The position numbers and the translations under genes are program-made. This document shows, piece by piece, positions 33,004-45,594 of a DNA stretch of 64,000 nucleotides. This stretch comes from Hemileia vastatrix. Its lineage: Eukaryota > Basidiomycota > Pucciniomycetes > Pucciniales > Zaghouaniaceae. The notes under the pieces are model-generated. The model searched no databases. It worked only from the letters and a program-made list of their open reading frames with translations, and had not been told where the DNA came from. The first letter of the stretch is position 1; every line of letters starts with the position of its first letter. The stretch spans positions 22,824,823 through 22,888,822 of the forward strand of contig JASXTE010000010.1 in NCBI GenBank assembly GCA_030280995.1, given 5' to 3'.

Positions 33004-33439
33004 TACAGCCATATTCAAAATGGTTTGTGAAGTTTTACTAAAAAATTCAAAACTTCTGGTCAGCTCAAGTGACATTTGACAGCAAAATTAGACTCCCTTT
33101 ACCAAAAATTTGCCAGTTTCTCTGTCAAATGTCAAGCATTATGTCTCAATTTTTTGATTCTTTTTGAAAAACTGCACCAATCTTTTTGAATCTGGCTGTA
33201 TAGGTTCATAGAATAAGTTTAAAATCTATGTCACACCAACTACAGCCAAATTCAAAATGGTTGGAGAAGTTTTGCAAGAATAATAAAAACATTGAGACCA
33301 AAAGATCAACATTTGACAGAGAAACTGGCAAATTTTCGATTAAGGGAGGCTAGGTTTTCTTTCAAATGTCAATTGAGCTGACCAAAAGTTTTGAATTTTT
33401 TAGTAAAACTGCACAAACCATTTTGAATATATGGCTGTA
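33004..33439. repeat. foldback pair of MITE-like units
   Basis: Arms of about 198 bp (33004-33200 and 33241-33439) are imperfect reverse complements around a 40-bp loop. Each arm starts with TACAGCC-ATTCAAAA and ends with its inverse. Each therefore looks like a TA-flanked, Tc1/mariner-type MITE, two of them head to head. Confidence 0.75.
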
Positions 33440-33854
33440 ATATCTGACACTACAGCACGTTTTTGTTTTTCCATGGGGCCAAAAATTAGGAAACAGTTGT
33501 GCAAAATTTACAAAAAGCAATTTTTTTTTTGCACTTAAGACCTACTTAAGATCTTTAAATGCTAAAAAAATTTTCAAGTAACTGTTTTGTAATTTTTGTG
33601 CCATTGTTGCTGCCTAAGACAAAAAAAAAATTGTTTCAGCGTAGATTCCCAAATAATATCCCTAAAGATCATTAAATTTTGCTAAATTCTATTTGAGATG
33701 TGGAATTTTTTGTAAATCTTTGTCAGATGAAGACTACAAAAGTATGTACACATCAATTTTCAGTCAAGCCAACAACACAGACTGAGGATTATACTAGTTA
33801 GCTTTCATGTACAAATAAATATGAACAAATAAAATATGAATGAAATAAAAAAAG

Positions 33855-34845
33855 CTAGTCATCAAACATTTTCATTAAGTGTTCAAATTCTTCAACAGAT
33901 TTATTAGCTTTAACAAATTCTATCAAGAAAACTTTCTTTTTTGAACCATCTTCAAGCTGATACTTGAGTTTCATCTGATTCAATAGGAAATTGTACTCAA
34001 GTTCCTTCTCCTTTTTCTTTATCTCAAATTTCTTCTCCTCCAATTCATGTGCCCTCACATCCCTCTGTAAAGAAAGTTCTTATTTCTTCTTCTCCAATTC
34101 TTGTATTCTCCCATCCCTCTGTAAAGAAAGCCTGAATTTCTTCTACTACAAGTCTTTTACCCTCTCTTTCCTCTGAAAAGAGAGCTCAAATTTCTTCTCC
34201 TCCAAGTCATGTGCCCTATCATACCTTCATAAGGAGAGCTCCTTTTTTGCTTTTGAAATTAAAGAGTATCTCTTGCAACTTTTATTTGACCTAGAGTGAA
34301 AAGGAATATTAACAAAAGAAAAGAAAGCTCACTAAATTATTAAGAGGTATTTTATCACTTACCAGCATCACATTTCTCCAAAAAAATTTTAATCGAAGAA
34401 AAAGGGGTTTGGGAAAAACTATCTATGTTTTTTTTTTCTTTGGCCATTGAGATTCAGAATAGTTGATTGTCTTTGCTTTTTTTTTGGAAGTAAAATTTTC
34501 CTCTTCATCATTGATTCTAGCTTCAGATTTACTTGCTTGAGGATCCAGTGTTTGTTCATTAGCCTTTTTAGAAATAAAAAAATAAAAAAACTAGACAAGA
34601 AATAAAAGATCACTTGAGTGAGATTTGGCTTCTTTATATTCCCATAAGGATCTATTGGAAATATATCTTGATTGGAGGAAGTCAAATTTGGGGAGGCCTG
34701 AGTAGGAGACAAGCGAAAAAGATTCCTTTAGACATATTGTTTGGAGATATCATCTTCTCCATCCAGCATGTTTTCGGGATTAACATCAGTTTACTCTCCT
34801 AATATGGAATCCATCTTGGTATATTAAGGAGATAAAGAATCAAGT
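33855..34845 (-). pseudogene. decayed coiled-coil protein with four 18-residue repeats
   Basis: From about 34820 the minus strand gives an acidic Ser-rich N-terminus, DPYGNIKKPNLTQ, a likely short intron (about 34560-34610), then a Lys-rich stretch. Four 54-bp repeats (34029-34244) each encode a version of LQRDVRAHELEEKKFE. The last 67 codons are open (33855-34058) and end KLKYQLEDGSKKK...EEFEHLMKMFDD. The coiled-coil end resembles accessory proteins carried by plant and fungal DNA transposons, but I do not recognise the family. Stops and shifts make it a pseudogene. Confidence 0.45.
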
Positions 34846-35461
34846 TTATCATCTATAGATTTGATGCCCTTACTGATATCAAGGTCAGTAATACCAAAAT
34901 CAGTGGAAGATAAAAGAGTCTTAGCCTTCTTGTATTTGGTTCAACATTTCTTAAAGCATTCAGACATCTGTTTAGACAAAAGAAAAATCCTTCCCTTTGT
35001 CTTATTTTTTAATTTATTTTCCATTAGAAGATATCCATTGACTTTTGAATCAGGGGTAATCCTACTTTATTTGCATTATCAGTACCAAAACAAGAATCAT
35101 AATTAGTTTTAGTTTTCAGCCAGTTGATAAGTATGAGGTGATTATCTTTTTTTATTTTAATGGTCTTGTATCTCTCAGCTAAGCTGGGGAAAGAGGGAGT
35201 AGTGGGATTTGAAGAAAAAAAGGGGAAGGCTGATTTTGAGAAGATCTATGACAACAAGGCATGTTAAGATATATGAAGATGAAAATGAAAAGAAACAAAC
35301 AGATGAGATAGGTAGAGGTTCTAAACAGATAGAATGAATGGAAAGGATTGGAGTGTTCAGAAAGACAGGAAGCCTGGAACATCCAGAAAGTTTTCCAAGA
35401 TGTGGTTATGAAAAATTGAGGATAAAAATGTCAGATAGAGGTGAACATTGACATGTAAAAG
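34846..35461. other. non-genic stretch
   Basis: No gene was recognised. It probably includes upstream sequence of the minus-strand pseudogene. Confidence 0.4.
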
Positions 35462-35690
35462 GTCTAATAACCCAATTATTAGAAAAAATAATTGTGGAAG
35501 ATATTTGGGGTATAATGATTTTTATCCACAATTAATTTAATTGTAGATTGGTGAAAATTGATACCCCTATTAAATGTCTAATAACCCAATTTTTGTCAAA
35601 AAAATTTTTGGAAGATAATTGGGGTATAATAATTTTTATCCACAATTAATTAAATTTAAGATCCCTTAAAATTGATACCCCCCAATATTT
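35462..35690. repeat. two-copy tandem repeat, period about 113 bp
   Basis: GTCTAATAACCCAATT starts at 35462 and again at 35575. Both units contain TTGGGGTATAAT and TTTTTATCCACAATTAATT and end GATACCCC. Confidence 0.8.
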
Positions 35691-35815
35691 AAATTCTTTG
35701 ATATCCAAAATGTCCTAAAAGCTTTTCAAAAAGCATAAAATTCAGAATATGGGTGTTTTTTGAAAAAAAAAATTTCATGTCTCCATGGGCTAACAAAGAC
35801 AAAGATATTCACCAC

Positions 35816-36013
35816 AAAAAAATCTGGCACATGTTATCAGGTGCTAATCCCTAAATTAATCTTTTATTCATTAGTAACTCATATTCTATACCATGCAAGC
35901 TAGTGTGCACATTTTTGAGTGTGTGGTCTTTCCAGAATAATTAAAGCTAAGCTGAAATAGAGTTAAATTAAAGATTAGTATTTTCACTTGCTGTCAGGTG
36001 CCAAATTTTTTTC
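35816..36013. repeat. small inverted-repeat element
   Basis: AAATCTGGCACATGTTATCAG at the left matches the reverse complement of CTGTCAGGTGCCAAATTT at the right, with further pairing inward to TAATCTTT. About 200 bp, MITE-like. Confidence 0.5.
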
Positions 36014-38617
36014 TGTTGATTGAACAAAGCTCTTGGTGTGATATTAATTCAAAAAAATAATACATTAAAAAGTATTTAGAGTAAAAAAACTTGTGGTAGA
36101 AAGTACTTCAGAGCTAGAAAAAAGAATCAAAAGAATTGAAATAAACATTTTCAGGTCAATTTCAAAATCAGAGATGAGGAAGATTGAAGATTATAAAATA
36201 CAACTTTTTAATCATTTAAAAATTAAAAAACTTAACAGGATAGAAGGATAATGGTTAATTAATAATAAAAAATTTGAAATACAATGTATATTTCATTATA
36301 ATAAACTTTCCAAAAACTGAAATTTCATGTAACTAGGCTGGATTAGAAGCACAAAGGGGGGAAATTTTATCATTTAGATACCCTAGTTTTTTGAGAAGAG
36401 AAGGTAATAATTTAAAAATTTAGGACTTAAACTATTTATTATTTATCTTTTTCTCCATGCTTTCTTTTGAGGGGCGAGGGTTGGTTTTCCATCTCTAGAA
36501 ACCATTACATCTGGACCAAAGTGAAAAAAATCTTATTTTGGAAGTTTCCTATTAAAAAATTATTTAAGAAAATCATGATTAAGGGATGAAAAAATGAAAG
36601 AATAATAAAGAAGAGAAACAATACCATTATTTGAGGCATTAGTGAGCTTAGAGTTGTCCAAAACAAAAATGATTATGTGACAAAAATAGAAACAATGCAT
36701 TTACCAGGTGTATATTTCAGTCCAGTCACTTTACTTGTAAATATGATGTAAAAAAGCTAGTTTTTTCAAACATGATTTTTTTTTGGCCCACTAATCTTAT
36801 ACAAACCCAATATGTATAATACCCACTTTCACCCTCTAAAATGCACGTTTCAGTACCACCGTTTTCCAATAAAGTTTAAATACCACTCACTTTTCCACAG
36901 AATTCTCAATTTTTTTCCTTTTTTTACTCTTCTTATCTATTTCATTTATTAAAACTCATGATTATCCCTTAATTTCTCACATACTTCTGATTTCCTTTTT
37001 CTCTCCTTCACAACTTGAGAAGATCTTTGATTGATAATTTCTCTAGATATTCCATTTCTTGGAGGCTGTTTTGGCTTTTTTTTCTGTTCCCCTTGCTATT
37101 GGTAAGCTGCTCCCAATATTTATACCAGATCACAAATTTCTAAATCCAACTCTCTTTCTTTCAGTTCCAACTAAGAAAATTTCCAATTAATACTTTTTTT
37201 CTTGTTCCTGCCTACACTTAACTTTATTGGTATGTTTAATTTTTAATTTCTTATTTTTTCTCAACTAATCACATTATCTTTTATCATAACAACTCCATGA
37301 TCCTTTTTTAGCCAAAACTATTCATTTTCCTTCTCATCCTAGCTCCTCTAAGCTCATTAAATTCCAATTAATTTTTAATCTTTTACTCAACCAACTGATC
37401 AAGTTACATTTTCTCTGGAATATTTCCTCTTTGGTTGTGAGTCTTTCCCTTCTTGAAACTGGAAAATTGACCAGCTTTTATCATCCTGAAGATTAATATA
37501 TTGATCACTGAGAAAGTGCTTATTCAATTGAAAACCCAAAAGATGACCAACATTTCTCCTCCATAATATTGTAATTTACTCTCTTCTGAATTTAAAATCT
37601 ACTTAAATAAGACCAAAAAATTCTAAGTCATTTCCCAGTTTAAATAAAAACAGGTTTTCAAGAGTTACCTCCAATCCTGAGAGACTTTCTTTTGAATTTA
37701 AAATACTTTGATAATTTTAAAAAGTGTGCTCATATTTCAATTAAATATGGTTAAGATGAGTGTGTGGATGTCCTTTCTGAAAATTAGGAAAAGAATGGCA
37801 ACATTGGTTTGCCAGTATTTGTTAATCATGGACATGAATAGTCCTTAAATTAAAAAAAGAAGCTTGTATCTGAAGATTAATTAGAAAAAATCACGGAATT
37901 TTTAAGAGGCTTCTCTTTAAGTTCTCAAATCACTTTCTTCTTACTTCAAAAATATCCTAAGTTTCCTTATAAAGTAAGTAATTTCCTCTACACCTTTCTG
38001 TAAAATTTTTGTGTCTAACCATATTTTTCCATATCCAGAAGTCTAAGCTTTACAGCCAACTTCTTGGACCATGAAGACAGAGAATATGAATACTCTCATG
38101 TGTAATAAAGTGATTTTTTCAAGTTAGAAGAACTATGAGATATTATCTGAGATAATGAAAGCTCATGGACCACAAGAAAATCTTAGAATATCTGCTGAAG
38201 CCCTTTTCTATGTAAATCCAGAAAACTAAAAAAATTCTCTATCATCATTATGGAAAAATCCATTGTATGTGTATCAATTTAATTTAAAAATGTGCTTTTA
38301 TTCTTGACGTAATAGTGGGTATCAAAGTTAAAATTTTTTGAAAAATCTCATATCAGATTTCCAAAAAATGTTTGACCAGAAATGTAACATGGAATTTTCA
38401 AAAACTGTGGCATCTTACATCACATGTAGTAAATTGGACATGAAGGTCATACAATTTTGATTTTGGTGTATACAATAATTACTCCAAATTACATCTCACT
38501 TTTAATCATATTGAAAAACCTATTTTCTCCAGTTTATCACCAATTTTCTATCAGCTTATTCCTTTTGGAACTGAAATAAAAATTATTTATTTTTATTATA
38601 CTCATTTTTTCAGCATA
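36014..38617. other. non-genic stretch
   Basis: About 2.6 kb of AT-rich DNA with stops in all frames. No coding family, repeat array or RNA gene was recognised. Confidence 0.5.
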
Positions 38618-38620
38618 AAT

Positions 38621-38892
38621 CACCACACAATATGGGGGGCGGACTTGCTAGCAAGTCCGCAACCTTGGACCCAAACTCACCATAGATTGAACACACATTG
38701 AGCTATTGATAAAGGAACCATACAATCAGGGATGAACACCACTCAGTAGAACAGTTTTAGGTGGGTGTTCAAGTAGAGTTCAGTATGGGTTCAGTATGAG
38801 TTCAGTCTGAGTTCCATCTGAGTTCCATCTGAGTTCCATCTGAGTTCAGGTTGAGAACTTGCTAGCAAGTCCACCCCCTATATTGTGTAGTG
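38621..38892. mobile_element. CACTA-like MITE with palindromic TIRs
   Basis: The left end is CACCACACAATATGGGGGG and the inverted right end is CACTACACAATATAGGGGG. Both are followed by a GGACTTGCTAGCAAGT palindrome. Target duplication AAT (38618-38620, 38893-38895). CACTA-type ends with a 3-bp duplication fit the EnSpm/CACTA superfamily. Seven 11-bp subterminal repeats occupy 38778-38854. No coding capacity. Confidence 0.75.
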
Positions 38893-38895
38893 AAT

Positions 38896-40243
38896 AAAAA
38901 TGAAATTTGTGATAAATTATAAAACTTATTAAAACAACATGCACTGTTTGATATCAATTCCATGAATTAAATCTATAGGGGAAACTATAATTTTCCAAGT
39001 GGCATTGAGGTGATGTACAAGGTGAGCCCAATGAATTTTTTTACATTTCTAAGTGGAAAGAAATAGTTTAAAAACAGTCTATTTATATAGAAGCATCATT
39101 TAAAAAATGAATAAAATGATGATGATAAAAATGTAGGGTTGGTTTAGGGTATAAATCCCCCAATAATCTCCAGATCTTACATGGAGCATGATTTTGGAGT
39201 AGTATCTTACTCCAAAATCTAACATGGGCTTTTTGTGAAATCCTAATTCTGGTGTTGAACCTTCAATGTGGGATTTGGAAACTTTTATACTCCCTATTAT
39301 CTTGTCTTTTATATTTCTTACAAGAGAGTAAAAGCTAAGGATCTCTCTTTTACTTACCCTTTAGGATCACCAGTCTTCAAATATCAGACAGTAAGTAAAC
39401 TTTTAACTCTGAAAGCCCGTGTATCACTGAAAAATGCTTCTTCTGCAATTTTGGTATCTCATCTAAGCTCTATGAACTGGAAAACACCTTAAATGTGGCC
39501 AACTGGATTCCTAAAATAAATCAAGAAAATCTGGGGACTATCAGCAACAAAAATGTATGAAGGCATCCTTACTTCTACTAAAAAATCACCTCCTATTGTC
39601 TTAGCTTCAGGTTATACACCAAGTAATGGATCAGAGGATAAATCATCTGCTGAATTTTTTCATGATTTTGTGATGTTGATGGTGCAGAACCTTCACCACC
39701 TAAGTACACTCATAGCTCTGGTTCTCCTATCACCCTGTATATATAACCCTATTAGTAGTTGTTTCATACTCTTAAGAGCATGCCATCCTACAAATTAAAA
39801 AATAAAAATGGTGCAGAACCTAAAATTAAAAACCCAATTAAAAATTTAGGTATGTCAAAGTGGAATTACTTTAATGAATATATTCTTCAATATTTGATTG
39901 AAGCTTGTGTTTCAATTATTCCTTTAAGAATATGTGTGTCAGGCTCAGGTCAAGTACAGAGACGTGAACTAGCTTGAATGGTCAGTTTTATAGAAGATTT
40001 TAAATGGTCCTTTATGAATACTGTAGTACAAATCCAATAAGTATTAAAATATAACTCAATATAAGGGTCTCAGTAATTTAAATCTCACTAATTATATATG
40101 GCTCACAATCTTATAGTTATGAAAAAATAAATTTTTAAAATTCAGATACTATTCAAAGACTTTATAAGTACTATTGATATGTATTGTAAATTGTATTGGT
40201 TATATGTTTGATTGTAATGATAAAGAATGTAGAAAACAAGACC
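38896..40243. other. no recognised gene; short plus-strand frames
   Basis: Open frames at 39268-39492, 39553-39798 and 39759-39977 have coding-like length for this AT-rich DNA but show no recognisable family. They may be remnants of an unidentified gene or element. Confidence 0.3.
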
Positions 40244-40248
40244 AAAAA

Positions 40249-41386
40249 TGTCGGTCAGTTGTCTAGAAGAGGGAAAGAAAAGGGGCAAAAAAGAAGAGAA
40301 AAAAATAGGAAAAGATACTAAAGGTAAATAGAAAGATAAAAGTAATACTAGAAATAATTTATTTAAAATGAAGCAACGACGAGTGAGTTGGGAGATGAAC
40401 AATTTGAGGTTTTATTTAATATTAATATTATTTAAGTAAGAGTTCTGCGCGGCAAACACTATAATTCCTATCAGACTTAAGGCAACCTTTAATTTGTTAT
40501 TGAGAATTTTTAATTAGATTGTAGTACTAATAAAAATAATAATAAACGTGATAAAGTTATCTTTTAAATTGTTGAGTGTATAGTAAGTGATCATGCTACA
40601 GGGGATTATCCAAGGCCCTTTTATAGGCAATGGGTCCTCTGAAGTGCCACTATGTTTGTAAATACAATAGTTAGAATAGAATAAAACAAATATATCAAAG
40701 AGTAAATGAAACATAACAATGTAGAGAAAAACATGAAACAAATAATTAAAACCCCAATTAAGAATCCAATTTTCCCGCCATTAATTCCCAAATCAGTAAG
40801 TAAAAATAGTGAATAACTAAACAAGATTTGAACATAGGAACTATGAGAAAAATAATTCCAAACAGATAGTACAGTCTGATTTAAGGATATTTTAAGTGAA
40901 ACAAAAAATACTTTGACGCAACAAAACATGTAATTAATCTTAATTTAGTATAAATTAATTAATTGGTTTTTCCTGACACAATTAAGGGTCAAAAGAAGCG
41001 TCATTAATTATTGTTTAGTATTATATGAAAGGTGTTATTTAATATATAAATTTAAATAATTAATTTACATATATTATAAGTCAATTTTACACTTATAATT
41101 ATAATATATGTTTTTCAATTAATTAAATATAAATTTATAATTATTAAGTAACATAAAAATGCGCCATTATGTGTAGAATATATTATATTATGTTCAATTT
41201 AAATGTATATAAAAATTTATATAACCAATAAAATTAATATAACACTTGTATATAATAAAATACTTATATAATTTTATTATGCAATAAAATAATAATTTAT
41301 ATTCATTAAATACAATTCTTACCCACTCTTTCAGGTTTTATAAGTTACATATCACTTACTGGACTCCTGGAATAGCCTGGCTGACA
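40249..41386 (-). repeat. solo LTR of the G1/G2 chromovirus lineage
   Basis: Read on the minus strand it begins TGTCAGCCAGGCTATTCCAG, has CCTGAAAGAG like G1, a TATAAAAG box (40618-40625) and GGCCTTGG, and ends TCTAGACAACTGACCGACA. AAAAA flanks both sides (40244-40248, 41387-41391). One 1138-bp LTR with a 5-bp duplication is what LTR-LTR recombination leaves. Confidence 0.85.
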
Positions 41387-41391
41387 AAAAA

Positions 41392-42573
41392 TCCCCTCCT
41401 TTTATACACAATAACTTCCCCAATGAACCCCTTGATTACCAGTTCTATACATGGTTAATGACGCCTAATTCCAACTAATAGACATTTCCAACAACATAAA
41501 GAGTGACTAGTAACATAATTAGAGTGAGATCACCCACCAAAATTGTGCAGTAATAGGGATAATCCATCAAAAATAAAGAATAAGCAAAAAAAGAGTATAT
41601 GCATGTAATACATTAAAATTAAAGACTAAAAAGGGGAAATTAAAACTAATTATTACTCAATATTAAGGGGGATTAAAAGTTGAAATGATGGGGTTAATCA
41701 TGACATTAAACTACATGAAATACCCATTCAAAAATAACCAAAATTGACTGAGAAACCAGTTAAAACCCCAAAAAAGGGTGTGAGATGTGGGGTAACTACA
41801 TGCAATCCTTGGAAGGCGCTTGCATGGGTAAATCCTTGACTAATTTAGGCAAATCTAAGCATGGTAGGGAATGAAAGGCTCCAAGCTTAAGGTTATTAAT
41901 GAAATTAGTGCATATAATAAGGGTCAATGCATTTATAATTAAACTAGGACACTAACTAAGCGCCTGTCACCTATTTTAGCATGTTTCCCAACAGGGGGAA
42001 TAGAGTTTGGGGTAATTGTAGTGTTAAAAAGCTAAAGTTTCTAAAAATGAAGCTATTCACATGGGAAAAATGCAGGCAGTATGTAGCCAGTACACAGAAG
42101 CCATTTCTGGCATAAAAAACACCAAATTTGAAAAATGTTATTTTTATGCATTTGAGTAGCCAAATAAATAATTATAATTAAGACAAATTGATCTGTAAAA
42201 TCACATTTTTAATATTATTAGATTTATAGCGCATATACTCAATTTTTAAGTGATTTAAAGCACATTAATTGATTTTTACATAAAATAATGAAAACAACAG
42301 CTTTAAGTCTACTTAAAAATTATGTAGCCTTATAATTAAGGCTCTTAAGATTACCCTAAAATATTCCAACTTAATTTTAAGTACATAAGACTTATAAAAG
42401 GTGGATATATGCATGTATATAAGGTGTTATAATGGCATATTTTGTATTTTATCATAAATTTACTTATGTATACTATTTGTGTACTCTAATTTATTGCTCC
42501 CATGTATATTACATTTTTTTAACATAACATATAAGTAATTTTTACTCAGTCCTGGGGATATCCAGGCTGAAAA
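41392..42573 (-). repeat. older, divergent LTR of the same lineage (probable)
   Basis: On the minus strand from 42573 the sequence starts TCAGCCTGGATATCCCCAGG then ACTGAGTAAAAATTACTTA, a degenerate form of the lineage's LTR start. Near 41395 it has GTGTATAAAAGGAGGGG, a TATA region, where the solo LTR is inserted. The 3' part would continue left of 40249. The body is too diverged to align by eye. Confidence 0.45.
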
Positions 42574-43299
42574 TGTGTTTACCGAAGCTCCTAAATTTAT
42601 TCATTTCTCGAGAGCTAAAAAGAGAGGGGTAGATATATTCTCAAATATAAATACATTTTTCTCATTTTTAAAAATAACAAAAAACAATATGTGGAATGAA
42701 ATACTATATAACATAAAATTAAGGAAATTATTTTATCATATTTATTTTACTTTTAAGATTAATATATTGCATGTTATATAATGGGATATGAAACTTCATA
42801 AATTTTCAAAACAATGAATAATTTAAGTATTTGATAAACACATAAGTGCCATGAATTCTGAGTGTGAGAGTAAAATCAAAAGATGTTAAATTAAAGCTTT
42901 AAAGTCCTTTCATTAAGTGTTTTAAGTTTTTAGAATTTTTTTCTTCCATTATTTTGGATTTTCAAAAGATTTTGTGTGTTGTTTTAATTAAAGTATAAGA
43001 TTTAATATTTAAGTTTTTAACTGGCTCTCAATTAGTAAAAACTCTCAAGCTTATATTTCTTTTCAGTATAAACAAAAAGCAAAAATGATATTCCAAGACT
43101 GTCACATATATCACAAATAATTACCTCTAATATAAAAAGATACTTTCATGGAAAATATAAAAGATCAGACTCAAATTTATGGATAACTTTACATATTCCT
43201 CAATAATACTCTATCTTCAGCCCAAATTTCAAGTTACCATATTAAAAAAATTTTAAATAATATTCCAAAAATATGGAAAAATCTTTTGTTTTATGGCAG
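42574..43299. other. non-genic stretch
   Basis: AT-rich; no gene recognised. A short plus-strand frame (42575-42781) has no family resemblance. Confidence 0.4.
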
Positions 43300-44330
43300 A
43301 TATGGAAAGTTCTAATGCAACCAAACTGCATCATTCAACCCAGACCGAAACCATAGTAGTTAAGCTGTAATCTGGAAGATTCACTCCAACTCAAACTGCC
43401 TTGCACCACTATCTACTCAATAAGCAAAAAAGTGAAAGTCAGCAGGAAAAGTTGAAAATTTCCCAGAGAGTAGTGGTCCATGTAAACTCACACCTCAAGA
43501 CCTTCATGAACTAAATCAATTGGTTTATTCATATTTCAAATTGAAAATCAAGTCAATTTACAACATGATGAAGAGAGAGTTTTCAGTCCAAAACCTTCAA
43601 TACCACATCCATAAGATTTTTTTTCCAGTCTTGTGTAGCAGTAAAGGATCCATTTATCAACTGCAAAAATTCTCAAAAGTTCTTAAAATTTTCTCAAGAG
43701 CATAAAAACTGGACAGTGGATGACTAGATATTAATATTGTAGTCAGAAAAATCCTCATTTGAGCTTTGAAATCTGGGAAGATAAACCTTATTGTGGAAGT
43801 ACAAATGTGAAAAATGCAAGAAGGAATTTCTGCAGCAAGCCTTCAGGAGTAGAAGGTTGAGTATTATTGTGTGAGGTGCATTCTTCAACAAAACTAAAAA
43901 ACCACTTTTCATTCTGCCAGAAAAGAAAAACATTTCCACTCACTTTATTGAAAATTTTTATTGTGATTTTGTCATCACATTTCTTGAAAGAAAAACTGAA
44001 CAACTGACTAACATTATTGGAGGACAATTCCCTAGTGCATAAATCAAAAAAATCAAAAAAATTCTGAGATTCAATCAAAATCAAGAGGGTTTAAAACAGG
44101 CCTCCACAATTTCCCAATCTCAATCCAATTGAACATGTGTGGAGGGACTTAAATACTGATATTCTAACAAACTTTTAACCTCAATATAAACAGGAAATCA
44201 AATATGTTTTTAAACATGCTGGAGAGGATATAAAAGAGGGTTTTTTAGAGATACTTGTGGAGTAAGTGTCTTTGAGAATGAGGGAATTTATTTCAGCTTT
44301 GGGTGGGATCCACCCATTAGTTAACCCTGG
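43300..44330 (+). pseudogene. Tc1/mariner transposase, decayed
   Basis: Fragments in changing frames run in the family order. FTPTQTALHHYL and GPCKLTPQDLHELNQLV are helix-turn-helix DNA-binding regions. FSQEHKNWTVDD and SEKSSFEL come before the second catalytic block. WGAFFNKTKKPLF follows, and PPQFPNLNPIEHVWRDLN near 44100 holds the final catalytic Glu. In a live copy this enzyme cuts and pastes the transposon at TA. Many stops and shifts make it a fossil; terminal repeats were not found. Confidence 0.75.
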
Positions 44331-44810
44331 ATCATTTTTTAATTTTTTATTTTTGTTAATGACTATATTAACCTCATGCTATATGATAATTCTGGCTCCA
44401 TCATGTTATTACTAATATTTTTGGAGGTCCATTTTACACATTTCTATAAAAAAATGAAAATTAAATAAATAACTGGTTTTTTTTTGAAAATTTCAATAAG
44501 TTTTTGTAAAAAAAGGGCTTAGAATATATCACATGTGAGGAATTCTGGATATTTGAATCATATTTTTGGAGTAATATAAATTTTTAAAAATTGTGAAAAC
44601 AAATTTCCATTCAATGTACCTAGATTTTTTAAAACTTAGGGTACAGCTAACACAGTCAACTCTGACTGACTCTAAAAATAGCAACCATTTTTTCTGGTGA
44701 ATGTCATATCTGGCTACCTACAGCAAAAACCTTGAAAATACCTTGATGCTAATTGTTTTTACTATATTTAATTCTAAATCTGAATCATTGAGGCTTTGAA
44801 AGATTATATT

Positions 44811-45594
44811 TGTCAGCCAGGCTACTAGACTTACCCAGTAAAATAATTAATTATTTTACTGAGATAAAGCTATGCCTTTTTTAATGCTTATTAATAGTTA
44901 ATTATTTTGTACTTACTTATGTATTACTTAAAATTAACTAGCTAAGTATATAAAGTAATATAAATAATTAATATATTTAAGTAATTGTCCCATACATTTT
45001 TACTCCCTAACACCGTGCTCAATACTACAGCTAAATGGGAATAAAAATAGTAATAAAATTATCAAATACTTTTACTGAGAGAATTGGATTTCTGTGAAAT
45101 CAATATATTTGAATAAAATATGTTGTATTAATTGTGACAGTCCAAGGGAACTCTTCTTTTATTGCAAATGGGAATGATACCCTTGTTGACATACCAATTA
45201 GTTTATTTTTATTTATTTCATATACATTCTTTTTCATTCAGTTTTCTTCCCACACCCTTGTATAAGGTGGTGTTATATCCGTGTCTTTATTTCCTGTATT
45301 TTTGCCTATAGAAGGCCCTCACTTTTTGTACTTTTCATCTCATTCCTTACTTACTTACATATCTTATAAAATATTATTTAAACCATTTATTACCATATTT
45401 TATCACACTAATATTTACAACCACGTAATTCTAATCTATAAATTATAATAATATCTTAAACTACCTCTTATTATTTGAGTAAAAACAATCAAAAATTTAA
45501 AAAAATACATACCATCTTGTTGAGAGCCCAATAAAACCCTTCAAACACTTGTAGGACCCCCAGTTCTACCTTCTAGACCAAGAGAGCCACCAAA
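44811..45594 (+). repeat. G2 5' LTR
   Basis: It begins TGTCAGCCAGGCTACTAGAC and ends near GAGAGCCACCAA. Its TATA region reads TATAGAAG (45307-45314) where the 3' LTR has TATAAAAG. Confidence 0.85.

Noticed and set aside
39268..39977. Three short plus-strand frames as a host gene
   Set aside because: No recognisable domain, no convincing splice sites joining them, and the flanks are transposon DNA. Left as unassigned sequence.
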